A stretch of 58,588 nucleotides of DNA from Bordetella parapertussis (GCA_945901225.1 CAMDKR010000001.1:1-58588), one strand, 5' to 3'. Numbered from the stretch's first letter, positions 8,267 through 17,963 are shown. The notes: a model not told the origin generated them from the letters alone. Numbers and translations: made by a program.

Positions 8267-9705
8267 GAAGGAGAGTCTCCATCGACATGGACAGCAATGA
8301 AATTTTTTAAAGCTGGGAGGTCTGCAGGCATCAAACTCACAAATTGTGGCAACGCTTCGATCTCTGCAAAAGCTGGAGGGCATGGTGGTTGTATCCCAAT
8401 AGCCTCCAGAATTGTTTGGGAGAATTTAATGGGCAACGCTGTTTCCAGCACCAACATCGGAATATTTTGATCGTGAAATTCGAGCGCAACTTTTAAGCCA
8501 TCAGCGGTGTGCGGGTCTATCAACTCACCCATCACTTTGTGGACATGACGAATTGTTTTTAGCCTGTCTTGATGTGTGCTTTTGCCGCTTAAAAAACCAA
8601 ACTGTTCTTTTGCAAAAGCAAATGACGGATGCTCAGTGAGTGAGAACTGACCCGTGCGGACTAACTCCTCGGCAAAGAGGTTTTTTACAGTCTTGGCATC
8701 TTTACGCAGGAGGTCAAAAATAAATCGTTCAAAGTTACTTGCCTTTGAAATATCCATTGAAGGACTTGATGTCTCGAATGTATTTTTACCAGAACGTGCC
8801 TTATAGGTGCCAGTTCGAAAAAACTCGTCGAGAACATCGTTTTCATTGGTGGCGACAATGAGGTTTTGAATTGGCAGCCCCATCATTCGCGCGACATGAC
8901 CAGCACACACATTGCCAAAGTTTCCACTGGGAACAGTGAAACTCACCTTTTGTTTTGAGTTTTGAGTCGCCTGAAAGTAACCTGAAAAATAATAAACAAC
9001 TTGAGCCAATAACCTAGCCCAATTGATGGAATTCACAGTGCCAATTTGGTACTTGCGCTTGAAACTCAAGTCATTAGAGACGTACTTGACCAAATCTTGA
9101 CAGTCATCGAAAACCCCTTGAATTGCAATATTGTGAATATTGGGTTCATTCAAAGAAAACATTTGGGCTTGTTGAAACTTACTCATGCGCCCATGCGGAC
9201 TGGTCATGAATACTTGAATCCCTTTTTTACCCTTCATGGCATATTCAGCAGCGCTTCCTGTGTCCCCTGAGGTGGCTCCCAAAATATTCAATGTTTGCTG
9301 GCGTCTTTCAAGTTCATATTCAAACAAATTGCCAAGCAACTGCATTGCCATATCTTTGAAAGCCAAGGTTGGCCCATTGGACAAAGCAAGCACAAAAACA
9401 TTGTCAGGGTAAGCTCTCAATGGCGTTATCAGCGAACTGCCAAACACTTCTTTTGTATATGTCTTAAAACACAGCCTTCTTAAATCATCAGCAGGAATAT
9501 CATCAATGTACAAAGACAAAATTTCAAATGCCAGTGAGGCATAACCTTCACTGTGAAAAATGTGTCGCCAATGCTCGAGTTTCTCTTCATTGACTGAAGG
9601 GTAAGACTCTGGAAGGTACAAACCACCATCAGGGGCTAGACCTTCGAGCAAAATATCGCAAAACCGCTGTCGCTCAGCATAGCCTCGCGTAGAAACATAA
9701 AACAT
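8263..9705 (-). CDS. thrC: Threonine synthase
   Basis: Threonine synthase is the PLP enzyme that converts O-phosphohomoserine to threonine. The 480-residue protein begins MFYVSTRGYAERQRF, matching the long proteobacterial form. The PLP lysine lies in GPTLAFKDMAMQ at residue 117, and the phosphate/PLP-binding stretches GATSGDTGSAAEYA and VPSGNFGNVCAG are intact. Its start overlaps the hom stop by one base (TGATG) and its end overlaps mobB. It clearly works with the upstream homoserine dehydrogenase. Confidence 0.97.
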   Translation of the reverse strand: MFYVSTRGYAERQRFCDILLEGLAPDGGLYLPESYPSVNEEKLEHWRHIFHSEGYASLAFEILSLYIDDIPADDLRRLCFKTYTKEVFGSSLITPLRAYPDNVFVLALSNGPTLAFKDMAMQLLGNLFEYELERRQQTLNILGATSGDTGSAAEYAMKGKKGIQVFMTSPHGRMSKFQQAQMFSLNEPNIHNIAIQGVFDDCQDLVKYVSNDLSFKRKYQIGTVNSINWARLLAQVVYYFSGYFQATQNSKQKVSFTVPSGNFGNVCAGHVARMMGLPIQNLIVATNENDVLDEFFRTGTYKARSGKNTFETSSPSMDISKASNFERFIFDLLRKDAKTVKNLFAEELVRTGQFSLTEHPSFAFAKEQFGFLSGKSTHQDRLKTIRHVHKVMGELIDPHTADGLKVALEFHDQNIPMLVLETALPIKFSQTILEAIGIQPPCPPAFAEIEALPQFVSLMPADLPALKNFIAVHVDGDSPS

Positions 9706-11015
9706 CAGATCAACTCTTCTTTTCGAATTCGAATAATGGGTTCAATCACTGTCGCTAAAGATTGAATTTTTACCAACGCACCATTCATTTGGGATTCAGG
9801 GCATTGATGCGTCAAGATGATCAGTTCAGTACTCTCCTCCCTGTTGTGAGAAGGTTGTTGAAGCATGGCATCAATGCTGATATTGAACTCTGCGAGGATT
9901 CCTGTCACGCTTGCCAGTACGCCAGCTTGGTCAGCCACACCTAAGCGCAAATAATAAGCGGTCAAAACCTGATCGATCGATAAGATAGGAATATCTCGCA
10001 TTTCTTGAGGCTGAAAAGCCAAATGAGGAACCCTGTTCAAAGGGTCTGCGGTATGCAATCGGGTGATGTCTACCAAGTCTGCGATCACAGCACTGGCGGT
10101 AGGCTCACTGCCCGCCCCTTTGCCATAGTAGAGCGTGGTTCCTACGGCATCGGCTTGAACCATCACCGCATTCATGGCCCCTTCCACATTGGCAATGATC
10201 GATTTAGCCGGTACCAAGCAGGGATGAATTCTCAGCTCTATGCCATCCGAGGTTTGTTTGGCGATACCAAGAAGTTTTATACGGTACCCGAGTTGCTCAG
10301 CAAAACGAATATCTTGTGATTGAAGCTGAGTGATACCTTCAATATAGGCATTTTTAAATGGCATCCGAACGCCAAATGCGATAGCCGCCATGATGGAGGC
10401 CTTGTGCGCCGCATCAATGCCTTGGATATCAAAAGTCGGGTCAGCCTCCGCATAACCAAGGCTTTGCGCCATCTCCAGTGCTTGCTGGAAAGACCAATTT
10501 TTCTCTCTCATCTGTGAAAGGATGAAATTGGTGGTCCCGTTGATGATGCCTGCAATCCACTCAATTCGGTTGGCGGTCAAACCCTCTCGCAAAGCTTTGA
10601 TGATGGGAATCCCACCAGCCACAGACGCTTCAAAAGCAACCATGACGCCTTTACGGTGCGCAGCCTCAAAAATTTCAGTCCCATGAACAGCCAATAAAGC
10701 TTTGTTCGCAGTGACCACGTGCTTTCCCGACTCAATCGCTGCCATCACCAATTCGTAAGCGATGCCATAGCCACCAATGAGCTCAACCACGATATCAATT
10801 TCAGGGTTGGCAATGATTTGTCGACCATCACTCACGACAACGCAGTCAGGGCCAACAAGAGACCGCGCCCTTTCGACATCGATATCTGCAACCATTGAAA
10901 TACGAATGTTGCGTCCGGCTCTTCGCTGAATTTCCTCTTGATTCCGATTCAAAACTTGGTAAGTTCCAAGCCCAACAGTACCTATTCCCAGAAGACCAAT
11001 ATTCATGGGCTTCAT
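9705..11015 (-). CDS. hom: Homoserine dehydrogenase
   Basis: This NAD(P)-dependent enzyme reduces aspartate semialdehyde to homoserine, the branch point to Thr, Met and Ile. Its 436 residues show the Rossmann motif GLLGIGTVGLG at the N-terminus, the substrate domain with GIINGTTNFIL and YAEADPTFDIQGIDAAHK, and a C-terminal ACT domain (from about residue 355, LGVADQAGVLASVTGILAE). The ACT domain implies feedback control by threonine. It is a monofunctional enzyme, not fused to aspartokinase. The start overlaps the alaA stop by four bases. Confidence 0.97.
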   Translation of the reverse strand: MKPMNIGLLGIGTVGLGTYQVLNRNQEEIQRRAGRNIRISMVADIDVERARSLVGPDCVVVSDGRQIIANPEIDIVVELIGGYGIAYELVMAAIESGKHVVTANKALLAVHGTEIFEAAHRKGVMVAFEASVAGGIPIIKALREGLTANRIEWIAGIINGTTNFILSQMREKNWSFQQALEMAQSLGYAEADPTFDIQGIDAAHKASIMAAIAFGVRMPFKNAYIEGITQLQSQDIRFAEQLGYRIKLLGIAKQTSDGIELRIHPCLVPAKSIIANVEGAMNAVMVQADAVGTTLYYGKGAGSEPTASAVIADLVDITRLHTADPLNRVPHLAFQPQEMRDIPILSIDQVLTAYYLRLGVADQAGVLASVTGILAEFNISIDAMLQQPSHNREESTELIILTHQCPESQMNGALVKIQSLATVIEPIIRIRKEELI

Positions 11016-12238
11016 GCTGTTGGGTGCTTTCTGTATTGGTCAAGGAATTTAGCGATACGTGCTAATGCAATACGCAGATCGTCTTCATGGGGCAAAAAAA
11101 CAATCCGAAAATGATCTGTGCTTGGCCAGTTGAAGCCTGTACCTTGCACCAATAAGACTTTTGTCTCCTGCAATAGCTCGTTAATGAATTGCTGATCATC
11201 CTTAATGGGGTACATCTTGGGATCTAGCTTTGGAAACATATAAAGCGCAGCTTGGGGCTTAACGCATGTGACACCGGGGATGGCGGTAATGAGCTCATAG
11301 GCCAAGTCTCTTTGCCGACGCAACCTACCACCTGGCTTGATTAAGTCGTTAATCGTTTGATAACCACCTAAGGCAGTTTGAATGGCGTTTTGACCGGGTA
11401 CGTTGGAACATAAGCGCATTGAAGACAGCATATTGAGGCCTTCAATATAGTCTTTAGCGGGTTTTTTTTCGCCTGAAACCATCAACCAACCGGCTCTGTA
11501 ACCGCAAGAGCGGTAACTTTTTGACAATGAATTGAAGGTAAGGGTCAAAACATCTTTAGAGAGGCTCGCAATAGCTGTGTGCTTGACGTCTTCGTATAAG
11601 ACCTTGTCGTAGACCTCATCCGCAAAAAGTACCAAACCAAACTCACGCGCAACTTGCACAATTTCTTTAAGCAACTCATCGGAATACAAGGCCCCAGTGG
11701 GATTATTGGGATTGATCACCACAATCCCTTTGGTGTTGGGTGTGATTTTTGATCGAATATCGGCAATATCAGGCATCCATCCATTGGACTCATCGCACAT
11801 ATAGTGAACAGGTGTTCCGCCTGAAAGACTCACTGCTGCAGTCCACAATGGGTAATCTGGCGCAGGTAACAGCATTTCGTCACCGTCATTAAGCAATGCA
11901 TTGGTCGCCATGACAATCAATTCGCTGGCACCATTGCCTAGGTAAATATCATCTAAGGTGACGCCGTCCACGCCCTGCTCTTGACTGTATTGCATGACAG
12001 CTTTTCTGGCTGCAAAAATACCTTTGCTGTCCGAATAAGCCGCCGCACTGGGCAAATTACGGATCATGTCCTGTTGGATTTCCTCGGGCGCATCAAACCC
12101 AAACACCGCTAAATTCCCAATGTTTAGCTTGATGATCTTGTGCCCTTCTTCTTCCATTTGACGGGCTTTATCTAAAACAGGCCCACGAATGTCGTAGCAG
12201 ACATTGGCAAGCTTGGCAGACTTATGGATGGTTTTCAT
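11012..12238 (-). CDS. alaA: Alanine transaminase AlaA-type, class I aminotransferase
   Basis: This 408-residue fold-type I PLP enzyme matches the AlaA (YfbQ) family, which makes alanine from pyruvate and glutamate. Visible signs are NPNNPTGALY, FADEVYDKVLYE and the PLP lysine at residue 240 in NSLSKSYRSCGYRAGW, a stretch characteristic of AlaA/AlaC enzymes. It heads the alaA-hom-thrC-mobB-moeA-moaD-moaE transcript. A strong purine-rich site (AGGGAGAG) precedes the ATG at 12238. Substrate choice is taken from the family and not proven by the sequence. Confidence 0.9.
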   Translation of the reverse strand: MKTIHKSAKLANVCYDIRGPVLDKARQMEEEGHKIIKLNIGNLAVFGFDAPEEIQQDMIRNLPSAAAYSDSKGIFAARKAVMQYSQEQGVDGVTLDDIYLGNGASELIVMATNALLNDGDEMLLPAPDYPLWTAAVSLSGGTPVHYMCDESNGWMPDIADIRSKITPNTKGIVVINPNNPTGALYSDELLKEIVQVAREFGLVLFADEVYDKVLYEDVKHTAIASLSKDVLTLTFNSLSKSYRSCGYRAGWLMVSGEKKPAKDYIEGLNMLSSMRLCSNVPGQNAIQTALGGYQTINDLIKPGGRLRRQRDLAYELITAIPGVTCVKPQAALYMFPKLDPKMYPIKDDQQFINELLQETKVLLVQGTGFNWPSTDHFRIVFLPHEDDLRIALARIAKFLDQYRKHPTA

Positions 12239-12325
12239 AGACTCTCCCTATGCGTGTGCAGGGCTAAAACCTATAATTTGACCATACTTCAAGGGCTTTC
12301 CGCCTTTCTATTTCCCTTAAACACA

Positions 12326-12715
12326 ATGAAATTACAACCTGACCGCATCCTTGGGCAAACCGTTACTGGACACGGCAGTGGCTGGTTAGCCATAGACGGT
12401 GAGAGGTTCCACCAAAATTTGGTGATAGCTTGGAATGGACTCCGATTACCTTGTCAAGTCAGTTTTGAGGATTTACTTGTCTCAACCGAATTAACTTCAT
12501 TGCTTGACTTGAAACCTGAGATTTTGTTGGTAGGGGGTGGAACACAAAAGATCAATATTGCACCTGCAAAATTAGCCAGATTGTCTGCTCTGAACATAGG
12601 CGTAGAGTCTATGGACACCGCTGCTGCTTGCAGGACTTACAACATACTGGCCTCAGAAAACAGAAAAGTGGCGGCAATTCTTTTGCTCTATCAGACTATT
12701 GAGGAAAAGACTTAG
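12326..12715 (+). CDS. Mth938-like domain protein (COG3737 type)
   Basis: The 129-residue protein belongs to the small Mth938/NDUFAF3-like family of uncharacterised proteins. Its fold markers are a central LLVGGGTQ and later GVESMDTAAACRTYNIL followed by AAILLL, near the C-terminus. The frame is open back to 12224, but that part overlaps the alaA start region and looks random. The ATG at 12326 gives the family N-terminus MKLQPDRILGQTVTGHG. It is divergent from alaA and 72 bases upstream of bcp. Mitochondrial relatives assist complex I assembly, but no role is assigned in bacteria. Confidence 0.85.
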   Translation: MKLQPDRILGQTVTGHGSGWLAIDGERFHQNLVIAWNGLRLPCQVSFEDLLVSTELTSLLDLKPEILLVGGGTQKINIAPAKLARLSALNIGVESMDTAAACRTYNILASENRKVAAILLLYQTIEEKT

Positions 12716-12787
12716 GCATTTTCAGGATAAAATGGCTTTCTTTTCGAAGTAACTCTTCGGACTTTATGTCACACCGGACTATGAACC

Positions 12788-13273
12788 ATGGCGATTGTTG
12801 TCAATAAACACCTCCCCGAATTTGAAGCCAATGCAACTGGAGGCGTAAAAGTAAGCCATCAGTCGCATGTCGGCCAAACAGTTATTCTGTACTTTTACCC
12901 CAAGGACAACACGCCTGGATGCACCACTGAAGCCATGCAGTTCAGAGATAAGTTTAAGGACTTCACAAAAGCTGGCGCTGTTATTTTTGGAGTCTCCAGA
13001 GACAATATGCGCTCCCACGATAGCTTTAAAGAGAAGCTAGAACTGCCTTTTGAGCTTATTGCAGACACTGAAGAAAAAATGTGCCATATGTTTGGCGTTG
13101 TAAAAAACAAAATCATGTACGGAAAAAAAGTTAAGGGAATTGAAAGAAGTACTTTTCTTGTCGGAGCAGATGGTGTTCTGAAGCAAGAATGGCGAGGCCT
13201 CAAGGTTCCCGGGCATGTGGATGAAGTATTAAAGGCAGTCAAAGCATTGAAAAAAGCAACTGCCACTGCCTAA
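12788..13273 (+). CDS. bcp: Thioredoxin-dependent thiol peroxidase (Bcp/PrxQ)
   Basis: Bcp reduces hydrogen peroxide and organic peroxides with electrons from thioredoxin. The 161 residues contain the peroxidatic cysteine Cys45 in YFYPKDNTPGCTTEA. The position five residues later, the resolving cysteine in E. coli Bcp, is methionine here (EAMQF), so this is a one-cysteine or atypical version. Cys99 in EKMCHMFGV corresponds to the third cysteine of E. coli Bcp. The stop is five bases before the PhoH-like gene, so the two are probably cotranscribed. Confidence 0.94.
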   Translation: MAIVVNKHLPEFEANATGGVKVSHQSHVGQTVILYFYPKDNTPGCTTEAMQFRDKFKDFTKAGAVIFGVSRDNMRSHDSFKEKLELPFELIADTEEKMCHMFGVVKNKIMYGKKVKGIERSTFLVGADGVLKQEWRGLKVPGHVDEVLKAVKALKKATATA

Positions 13274-13278
13274 CTCTC

Positions 13279-14943
13279 ATGCCTTTACCACCAGCCCCTA
13301 CAAAACGCGCATCAACGCTTCAGCCAAAAAACAAAGCCTTATCTGAGAAGCCTTTTAAGCTCTCCGGTAAAAAGGCCCTGTCAGAGAAAAGTTCTGATCT
13401 TTTTTTGAATGAGCCTGTCAAACATCGTTCATCGGCAGATGAAACAGCCACCGATTTTTCCTTAAAGACCTTCCAACCACCTCGTCTGAAAACAATGGCT
13501 GAAGTCCCGCCCGTTCAGGTCAAGCCTAAAAAAACCAAAAAATTGAGCTCTGTGGGGCCTGCCAAACTTTTTGTCCTTGACACCAATGTTTTGATGCACG
13601 ACCCCATGTGCCTTTTCCGGTTTGAAGAGCATGATGTTTTTCTCCCCATGATTGTTCTTGAGGAGTTAGACAGCAACAAAAAGGGGATGACTGAAGTTGC
13701 CCGTAATGCCCGACAAACCAGCAGAACACTTGATGCACTGGTTGGTTTAAAAGACTCTGACATATCTCTTGGCATTTCTCTCAGTGGTACGGGACATTCC
13801 GATGTCGGCGGAAAGCTTTTTTTCCAAACAAAACCATTGGAGTACGCCCTTCCAACCAGCCTGCCGCAAGGGAAAGCTGACAACCAGATTTTGGGGGTTG
13901 TTCAGGCACTGGGAAAGCTCTACTACGAGAGACAAGTAGTTCTTGTTTCTAAAGATATCAATATGCGGGTCAAGGCTCGCGCACTGGGATTGCCCGCTGA
14001 GGACTATCAAAACGATAAAACCCTAGAGGACGGCGATCTTCTCTACTCTGGATCTTTGGCGCTTCCCATAGACTTTTGGTCTAAACAAGCTAAAACGGTT
14101 GAAAGCTGGCAAGCAAGTGGCAATACCTTTTACAGAATTGGTGGCCCTATTGTTTCTAGTATGCACATCAACCAATTCATCTATTTCGAGGCCCCTGGCG
14201 AACCAAGTCTGTATGCCCGCGTCACAGAAATCCGAGGGAAAACTGCTGTTTTTAAAACGCTTAAAGACTTTGGCCATGTCAAAAATGCAGCATGGGGTGT
14301 GACCGCTCGCAACAGAGAGCAAAATTTTGCGCTCAATATGCTGATGGATCCTGAGATTGATTTCGTGACGCTCACCGGCACAGCAGGGACTGGTAAAACC
14401 CTGTTAGCCCTTGCCTCGGGTCTGATACAAGTGCTGGATGAGAGAAGATATTCTGAAATCATCATGACGCGAGCAACTGTCAGCGTTGGTGAAGATATTG
14501 GCTTTTTACCCGGTACAGAAGAAGAAAAAATGGGTCCATGGATGGGCGCACTCGATGACAATCTTGAAGTCTTAGCCAAAACAGATACAAGCACAGGCGA
14601 ATGGGGCAGAGCTGCAACCAACGAGCTTATCCGCAGCAAAATTAAAATTAAAAGCCTGAACTTTATGCGTGGACGAACTTTCATGAATAAGTTTGTCATC
14701 ATTGACGAAGCTCAAAATCTGACGCCTAAACAAATGAAGACATTGATCACGCGCGCAGGTCCAGGAACAAAAATTATTTGCATGGGCAACCTAGCCCAAA
14801 TCGACACGCCCTACCTCACTGAAGGATCATCAGGATTAACTTTTGCGGTTGATCGCTTCAAAGCTTGGCCCCACGGAGGTCACATCACGCTTGCCAGAGG
14901 GGAACGTTCCAGATTAGCGGACTATGCGAGCGATGTCCTGTAA
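13279..14943 (+). CDS. PIN-domain PhoH-family ATPase (PhoH2/YlaK type)
   Basis: This 554-residue protein joins an N-terminal PIN nuclease domain to a C-terminal PhoH helicase-like ATPase, the arrangement called PhoH2. After a basic, low-complexity first 90 residues the PIN domain starts with KLFVLDTNVLMHD (Asp101), then LEELDSNKKG and the acidic region around KADNQILGV. The PhoH part has Walker A TGTAGTGKT near residue 370, MTRATVSVGEDIGFLPGT, and Walker B FVIIDEAQNLTPKQMKTLITR. PhoH2 proteins unwind and cut RNA in studied cases. It follows bcp by five bases. It is convergent with dnaB, and no terminator is visible between them. Confidence 0.92.
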   Translation: MPLPPAPTKRASTLQPKNKALSEKPFKLSGKKALSEKSSDLFLNEPVKHRSSADETATDFSLKTFQPPRLKTMAEVPPVQVKPKKTKKLSSVGPAKLFVLDTNVLMHDPMCLFRFEEHDVFLPMIVLEELDSNKKGMTEVARNARQTSRTLDALVGLKDSDISLGISLSGTGHSDVGGKLFFQTKPLEYALPTSLPQGKADNQILGVVQALGKLYYERQVVLVSKDINMRVKARALGLPAEDYQNDKTLEDGDLLYSGSLALPIDFWSKQAKTVESWQASGNTFYRIGGPIVSSMHINQFIYFEAPGEPSLYARVTEIRGKTAVFKTLKDFGHVKNAAWGVTARNREQNFALNMLMDPEIDFVTLTGTAGTGKTLLALASGLIQVLDERRYSEIIMTRATVSVGEDIGFLPGTEEEKMGPWMGALDDNLEVLAKTDTSTGEWGRAATNELIRSKIKIKSLNFMRGRTFMNKFVIIDEAQNLTPKQMKTLITRAGPGTKIICMGNLAQIDTPYLTEGSSGLTFAVDRFKAWPHGGHITLARGERSRLADYASDVL

Positions 14944-14954
14944 TTGACTCATCT

Positions 14955-16370
14955 TCAATAATCAGACGAGGCGCCTGCATACGACTCAAACTTTGTAATA
15001 GGTTTTAGGAAAGTTAATTTAACGGTTCCTGTCGGGCCATTTCGCTGCTTGGCAATAATGATTTCTGCCACGCCGGGCTCCTTTGATTCCTTGTTGTAGT
15101 AATCATCTCGGTAGATGAACATAATCACATCCGCATCTTGCTCAATAGCACCAGACTCACGCAAATCGCTCATCATGGGGCGCTTATCGGTTCTTTGTTC
15201 AACACCGCGGTTAAGCTGAGATAAGGCGATCACAGGACATTGCAATTCCTTTGCCAACATTTTCAACCCACGAGAAATCTCACCTAACTCGGTTGCACGA
15301 TTTTCACCATCGCCACCACCGCTTCCACTCATCAACTGCAAATAATCTACAACAACCAACCCAAGCTTGCCACAACTACGTGCAAGTCTTCTGGCACTTG
15401 CGCGAAGTTCACTGGTGGTAAGTCCTGGCGTCTCATCGATAGAGAGAGAAACGGTTTTTAATCTTTCGATGGCATCTGATAACCGAGGCCATTCATCGTC
15501 AATAAGTTTGCCAGTTCGTAAACGGCCTTGGTCAATTCGACCGATGGATCCAACAATACGAATCGCAAGCTGTGATGCCCCCATTTCCATCGAAAAAACC
15601 GCGACAGGCAAGTCCTCTTTCAATGCAACATGCTCTGCAATATTGATCGCCAATGCAGTTTTCCCCATGGAGGGACGAGCGGCAAGAACAATCAAATCGC
15701 CTGCTTGCATACCTGAAGTCATTCGATCAAGGTCAAAAAAGCCAGTGGGAACACCCGTAATGTCATTCGGATTTTGAGACATTTCCTCAACTCGGTCCAA
15801 GAGTTGAACAACCAGTTTGTCCATGCTCTGAAACCCTTGGCGCATTCGAGAGCCCTCTTCGCCAATGCTAAAAATCTTTTGCTCAGCTTCATCCAAAATA
15901 TTTGTCACTGGACGACCATTGGTATTCAATGCGGAAGTAGCAATTTCATCGCTGACACTGACTAATTTCCGCAATATGGATCGCTCCCTGACGATCTCTG
16001 CGTAACGGCGAATATTCGCAGAACTAGGCACATACTGCGCCAAAGAATTCAAGTAAGCAAGTCCACCAATTTCTTCTGCCTTGCCTTGGCTTTGCATTTG
16101 CTCAAAAACAGTGATCACATCAGCAGGTCTGTTGGTATTTACCAATGACGTAATCGAGGCAAAAACCAAGCGATGCTCGTAGCGATAGAAATCTGCCTCT
16201 ACCAAAAGATCAGCAACCTTGTCCCAAGAGTTATTGTCTAGCAGCAAGCCACCCAGGACACTGGATTCAGCTTCTTGTGAATGTGGGGGTATACGCAACT
16301 GAGCAACTTGCTTATCACTTGAAGAAACATAGTTTTCTTCAGATGCAGAAAAAATAGCAGACATCATCAA
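14955..16370 (-). CDS. dnaB: Replicative DNA helicase DnaB
   Basis: DnaB is the hexameric helicase that opens the replication fork. The 471 residues include the N-terminal DnaB domain (PPHSQEAESSVLGGLLLD near residue 28) and a RecA-like C-terminal domain with Walker A ARPSMGKTALAINIA, LVVVDYLQLMSG and SQLNRGVEQR. The DNA-binding block DLRESGAIEQDADV is also present. There is no intein. Three ATG codons stand in a row at the start; 16370 is given. It lies behind the rpsF-priB-rpsR-rplI operon but is separated from it by a terminator, so it probably has its own promoter. Confidence 0.97.
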   Translation of the reverse strand: MMMSAIFSASEENYVSSSDKQVAQLRIPPHSQEAESSVLGGLLLDNNSWDKVADLLVEADFYRYEHRLVFASITSLVNTNRPADVITVFEQMQSQGKAEEIGGLAYLNSLAQYVPSSANIRRYAEIVRERSILRKLVSVSDEIATSALNTNGRPVTNILDEAEQKIFSIGEEGSRMRQGFQSMDKLVVQLLDRVEEMSQNPNDITGVPTGFFDLDRMTSGMQAGDLIVLAARPSMGKTALAINIAEHVALKEDLPVAVFSMEMGASQLAIRIVGSIGRIDQGRLRTGKLIDDEWPRLSDAIERLKTVSLSIDETPGLTTSELRASARRLARSCGKLGLVVVDYLQLMSGSGGGDGENRATELGEISRGLKMLAKELQCPVIALSQLNRGVEQRTDKRPMMSDLRESGAIEQDADVIMFIYRDDYYNKESKEPGVAEIIIAKQRNGPTGTVKLTFLKPITKFESYAGASSDY

Positions 16371-16490
16371 TCCTCTAATTTGTTGATCCTACTTTTTCCA
16401 CCCCATTCAGTCACCGCATAAGTATGTGCAATTTGAGTGAATAAGCAGGGGATAACCAGCTGGTATCGATTGAAAGTAATGCTTTAGAAA

Positions 16491-16516
16491 GAAAAAACCG
16501 CTCCACAGAGCGGTTT
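16491..16516 (-). terminator. Terminator of the rpsF-priB-rpsR-rplI operon
   Basis: A perfect 9-bp stem (AAACCGCTC / GAGCGGTTT) with a 4-base loop is followed by TTTTTTC on the minus strand. It begins about 20 bases after the rplI stop. Confidence 0.88.
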
Positions 16517-16535
16517 CGCATAAAGAGAACGAAAA

Positions 16536-16988
16536 TTAATTCGTTTCGCCATAAACAGATACATTGATATCTACCAATACATCTGTGTGCAGAGCAACGC
16601 TCACAGAAGAGTCACCAACAGTTTTGATGGGTCCTTTAGGCATGCGAATCTGTGCTTTGCTGACTTGGTATCCAGCCTTGACCAGCTCTTCAGAAATGTC
16701 AAAGTTGGTGACAGAGCCAAACAAACGTCCATCAACACCCGCTTTTTGCGTTATCTTGACGGTGGTTCCACTCAATTTTTCGCCTTGCGTTTGCGCTGCA
16801 GCTAATTTTTCCTGGGCTGCTTTTTCTAGCTCCGCACGACGCGCCTCAAATTCTTTGATAGCTATAGCTGTTGCACGTCTAGCTTGACCGGAGGGGATCA
16901 AAAAATTACGCGCATAGCCATCTTTGACTTTGACAACTTCACCTAAATTACCAAGGTTAACTACCTTTTCTAGCAGAATAATTTGCAT
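16536..16988 (-). CDS. rplI: 50S ribosomal protein L9
   Basis: L9 binds domain V of 23S rRNA and reaches towards the next ribosome. The 150 residues are the full length. The N-terminal domain has the signature [21 protein letters not shown], then a long helix rich in Ala, Glu and Lys, and the C-terminal domain with [19 protein letters not shown] lies at a normal distance before the ATG at 16988. It is last in the S6-PriB-S18-L9 operon and is followed by a terminator. Confidence 0.98.
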   Translation of the reverse strand: MQIILLEKVVNLGNLGEVVKVKDGYARNFLIPSGQARRATAIAIKEFEARRAELEKAAQEKLAAAQTQGEKLSGTTVKITQKAGVDGRLFGSVTNFDISEELVKAGYQVSKAQIRMPKGPIKTVGDSSVSVALHTDVLVDINVSVYGETN

Positions 16989-17000
16989 GGAATTAACTCC

Positions 17001-17282
17001 TTAGATTTTGTGTTGGTCAGTGTAGGGAAGCAATGCCAAGAATCTTGCACGCTTGATCGCTGTGTTGAGCTGGCGCTGATAAATAGCCCGAGTACCCGTG
17101 AGCCGAGCAGGAATAATTTTCCCATTCTCAGCAATAAAGTCTCTCAATGTATCGATATCTTTATAGTCGATTTCCTCGACATTTGTCACGGTAAATCGAC
17201 AAAATCTCTTGCGCTTAAAAAGCAATGACTGTGTGTTGCGCTTAGGGCGTTTGTCTTTGTTGAACTTCTTGAATGTGGCCAT
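17001..17282 (-). CDS. rpsR: 30S ribosomal protein S18
   Basis: S18 is a platform protein of the small subunit that pairs with S6. The 93 residues contain the family core [15 protein letters not shown] followed by [19 protein letters not shown] and [18 protein letters not shown]. The ATG at 17282 follows TAGGAGG at ideal spacing. It lies nine bases after priB and twelve before rplI. Confidence 0.98.
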   Translation of the reverse strand: MATFKKFNKDKRPKRNTQSLLFKRKRFCRFTVTNVEEIDYKDIDTLRDFIAENGKIIPARLTGTRAIYQRQLNTAIKRARFLALLPYTDQHKI

Positions 17283-17291
17283 CGTAGCCTC

Positions 17292-17582
17292 CTATTTAAC
17301 TGTATGAATTTCTTGAATGTGATAAACAACGGATTTCAAATTTTTGGAAGAACTTAGAAACCCATGAAATAACCAAGTGCTACCCAAATCAAAGCGATTA
17401 ACGCGCTCAGCAAGTATGCCCATGGCAATTGATTTCATTGTTAGCTGAATTTTTCTTGATAAGCCTGCTTCTAACACCGTTGATTCATGCAAAAGCGTGA
17501 AATCTAAAACGGGAACACCACCAGGTGAATAACGCAAAACTGATATTGAATCTATTTGCGCGTTCAACTCAAGGCGATTCAC
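17292..17582 (-). CDS. priB: Primosomal replication protein PriB
   Basis: PriB is a single-stranded-DNA-binding OB-fold protein of the replication restart primosome, related to SSB. The 96 residues start MNRLELNAQIDSISVLRYSP and continue with PVLDFTLLHES and KSIAMGILAERVNRFDLGST, as in beta- and gammaproteobacterial PriB. Its place between rpsF and rpsR is the conserved one and confirms the call. Confidence 0.94.
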   Translation of the reverse strand: MNRLELNAQIDSISVLRYSPGGVPVLDFTLLHESTVLEAGLSRKIQLTMKSIAMGILAERVNRFDLGSTWLFHGFLSSSKNLKSVVYHIQEIHTVK

Positions 17583-17597
17583 AAGCCAAGAGCAAAA

Positions 17598-17963
17598 TCA
17601 GGCTTGAAATTCTGCGTGCTGTGTTTTGCGAGCCTCTTCGCGCTCAACAGTTTTCATCATCAAGGAAGGCGCAGTTTCAGCCTTTTTCTTTGAAACTGTC
17701 AGATGACGTAAGACCGCGTCGTTGAACTTGAATGCATGCTCAAGCTCAGACATAACGTCTTGGTTCGCCTCAATGTTTAAGCACAGGTAATGGGCCTTGG
17801 CAAGTTTGTTGATCATGTAGGTCAGCTGGCGACGACCCCAATCTTCTAAACGATGTACCTTGCCACCACCTGTGGTGATTAAGCTTTTGTAACGCTCAAG
17901 CATAGCCGGAACTTGCTCACTTTGATCCGGATGAATAAGCAAAATGATTTCATAATGACGCAT
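17598..17963 (-). CDS. rpsF: 30S ribosomal protein S6
   Basis: S6 binds S18 and the central domain of 16S rRNA. The 121 residues show [19 protein letters not shown], then [23 protein letters not shown] and HYLCLNIEA, all typical, and end in a charged tail rich in Glu, Ala and Lys. AAGGAG precedes the ATG at 17963. It heads the operon. A possible promoter lies at 18029-18057. Confidence 0.98.
   Translation of the reverse strand: MRHYEIILLIHPDQSEQVPAMLERYKSLITTGGGKVHRLEDWGRRQLTYMINKLAKAHYLCLNIEANQDVMSELEHAFKFNDAVLRHLTVSKKKAETAPSLMMKTVEREEARKTQHAEFQA

Noticed and set aside
8267-8383. Longer MobB with a 39-residue N-terminal extension
   Set aside because: The extension lies in the end of thrC in another frame and has no P-loop family similarity. 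The Walker A must be near the N-terminus.
14955-16370. Checked dnaB and dnaE for inteins
   Set aside because: Both have normal lengths and uninterrupted motifs.
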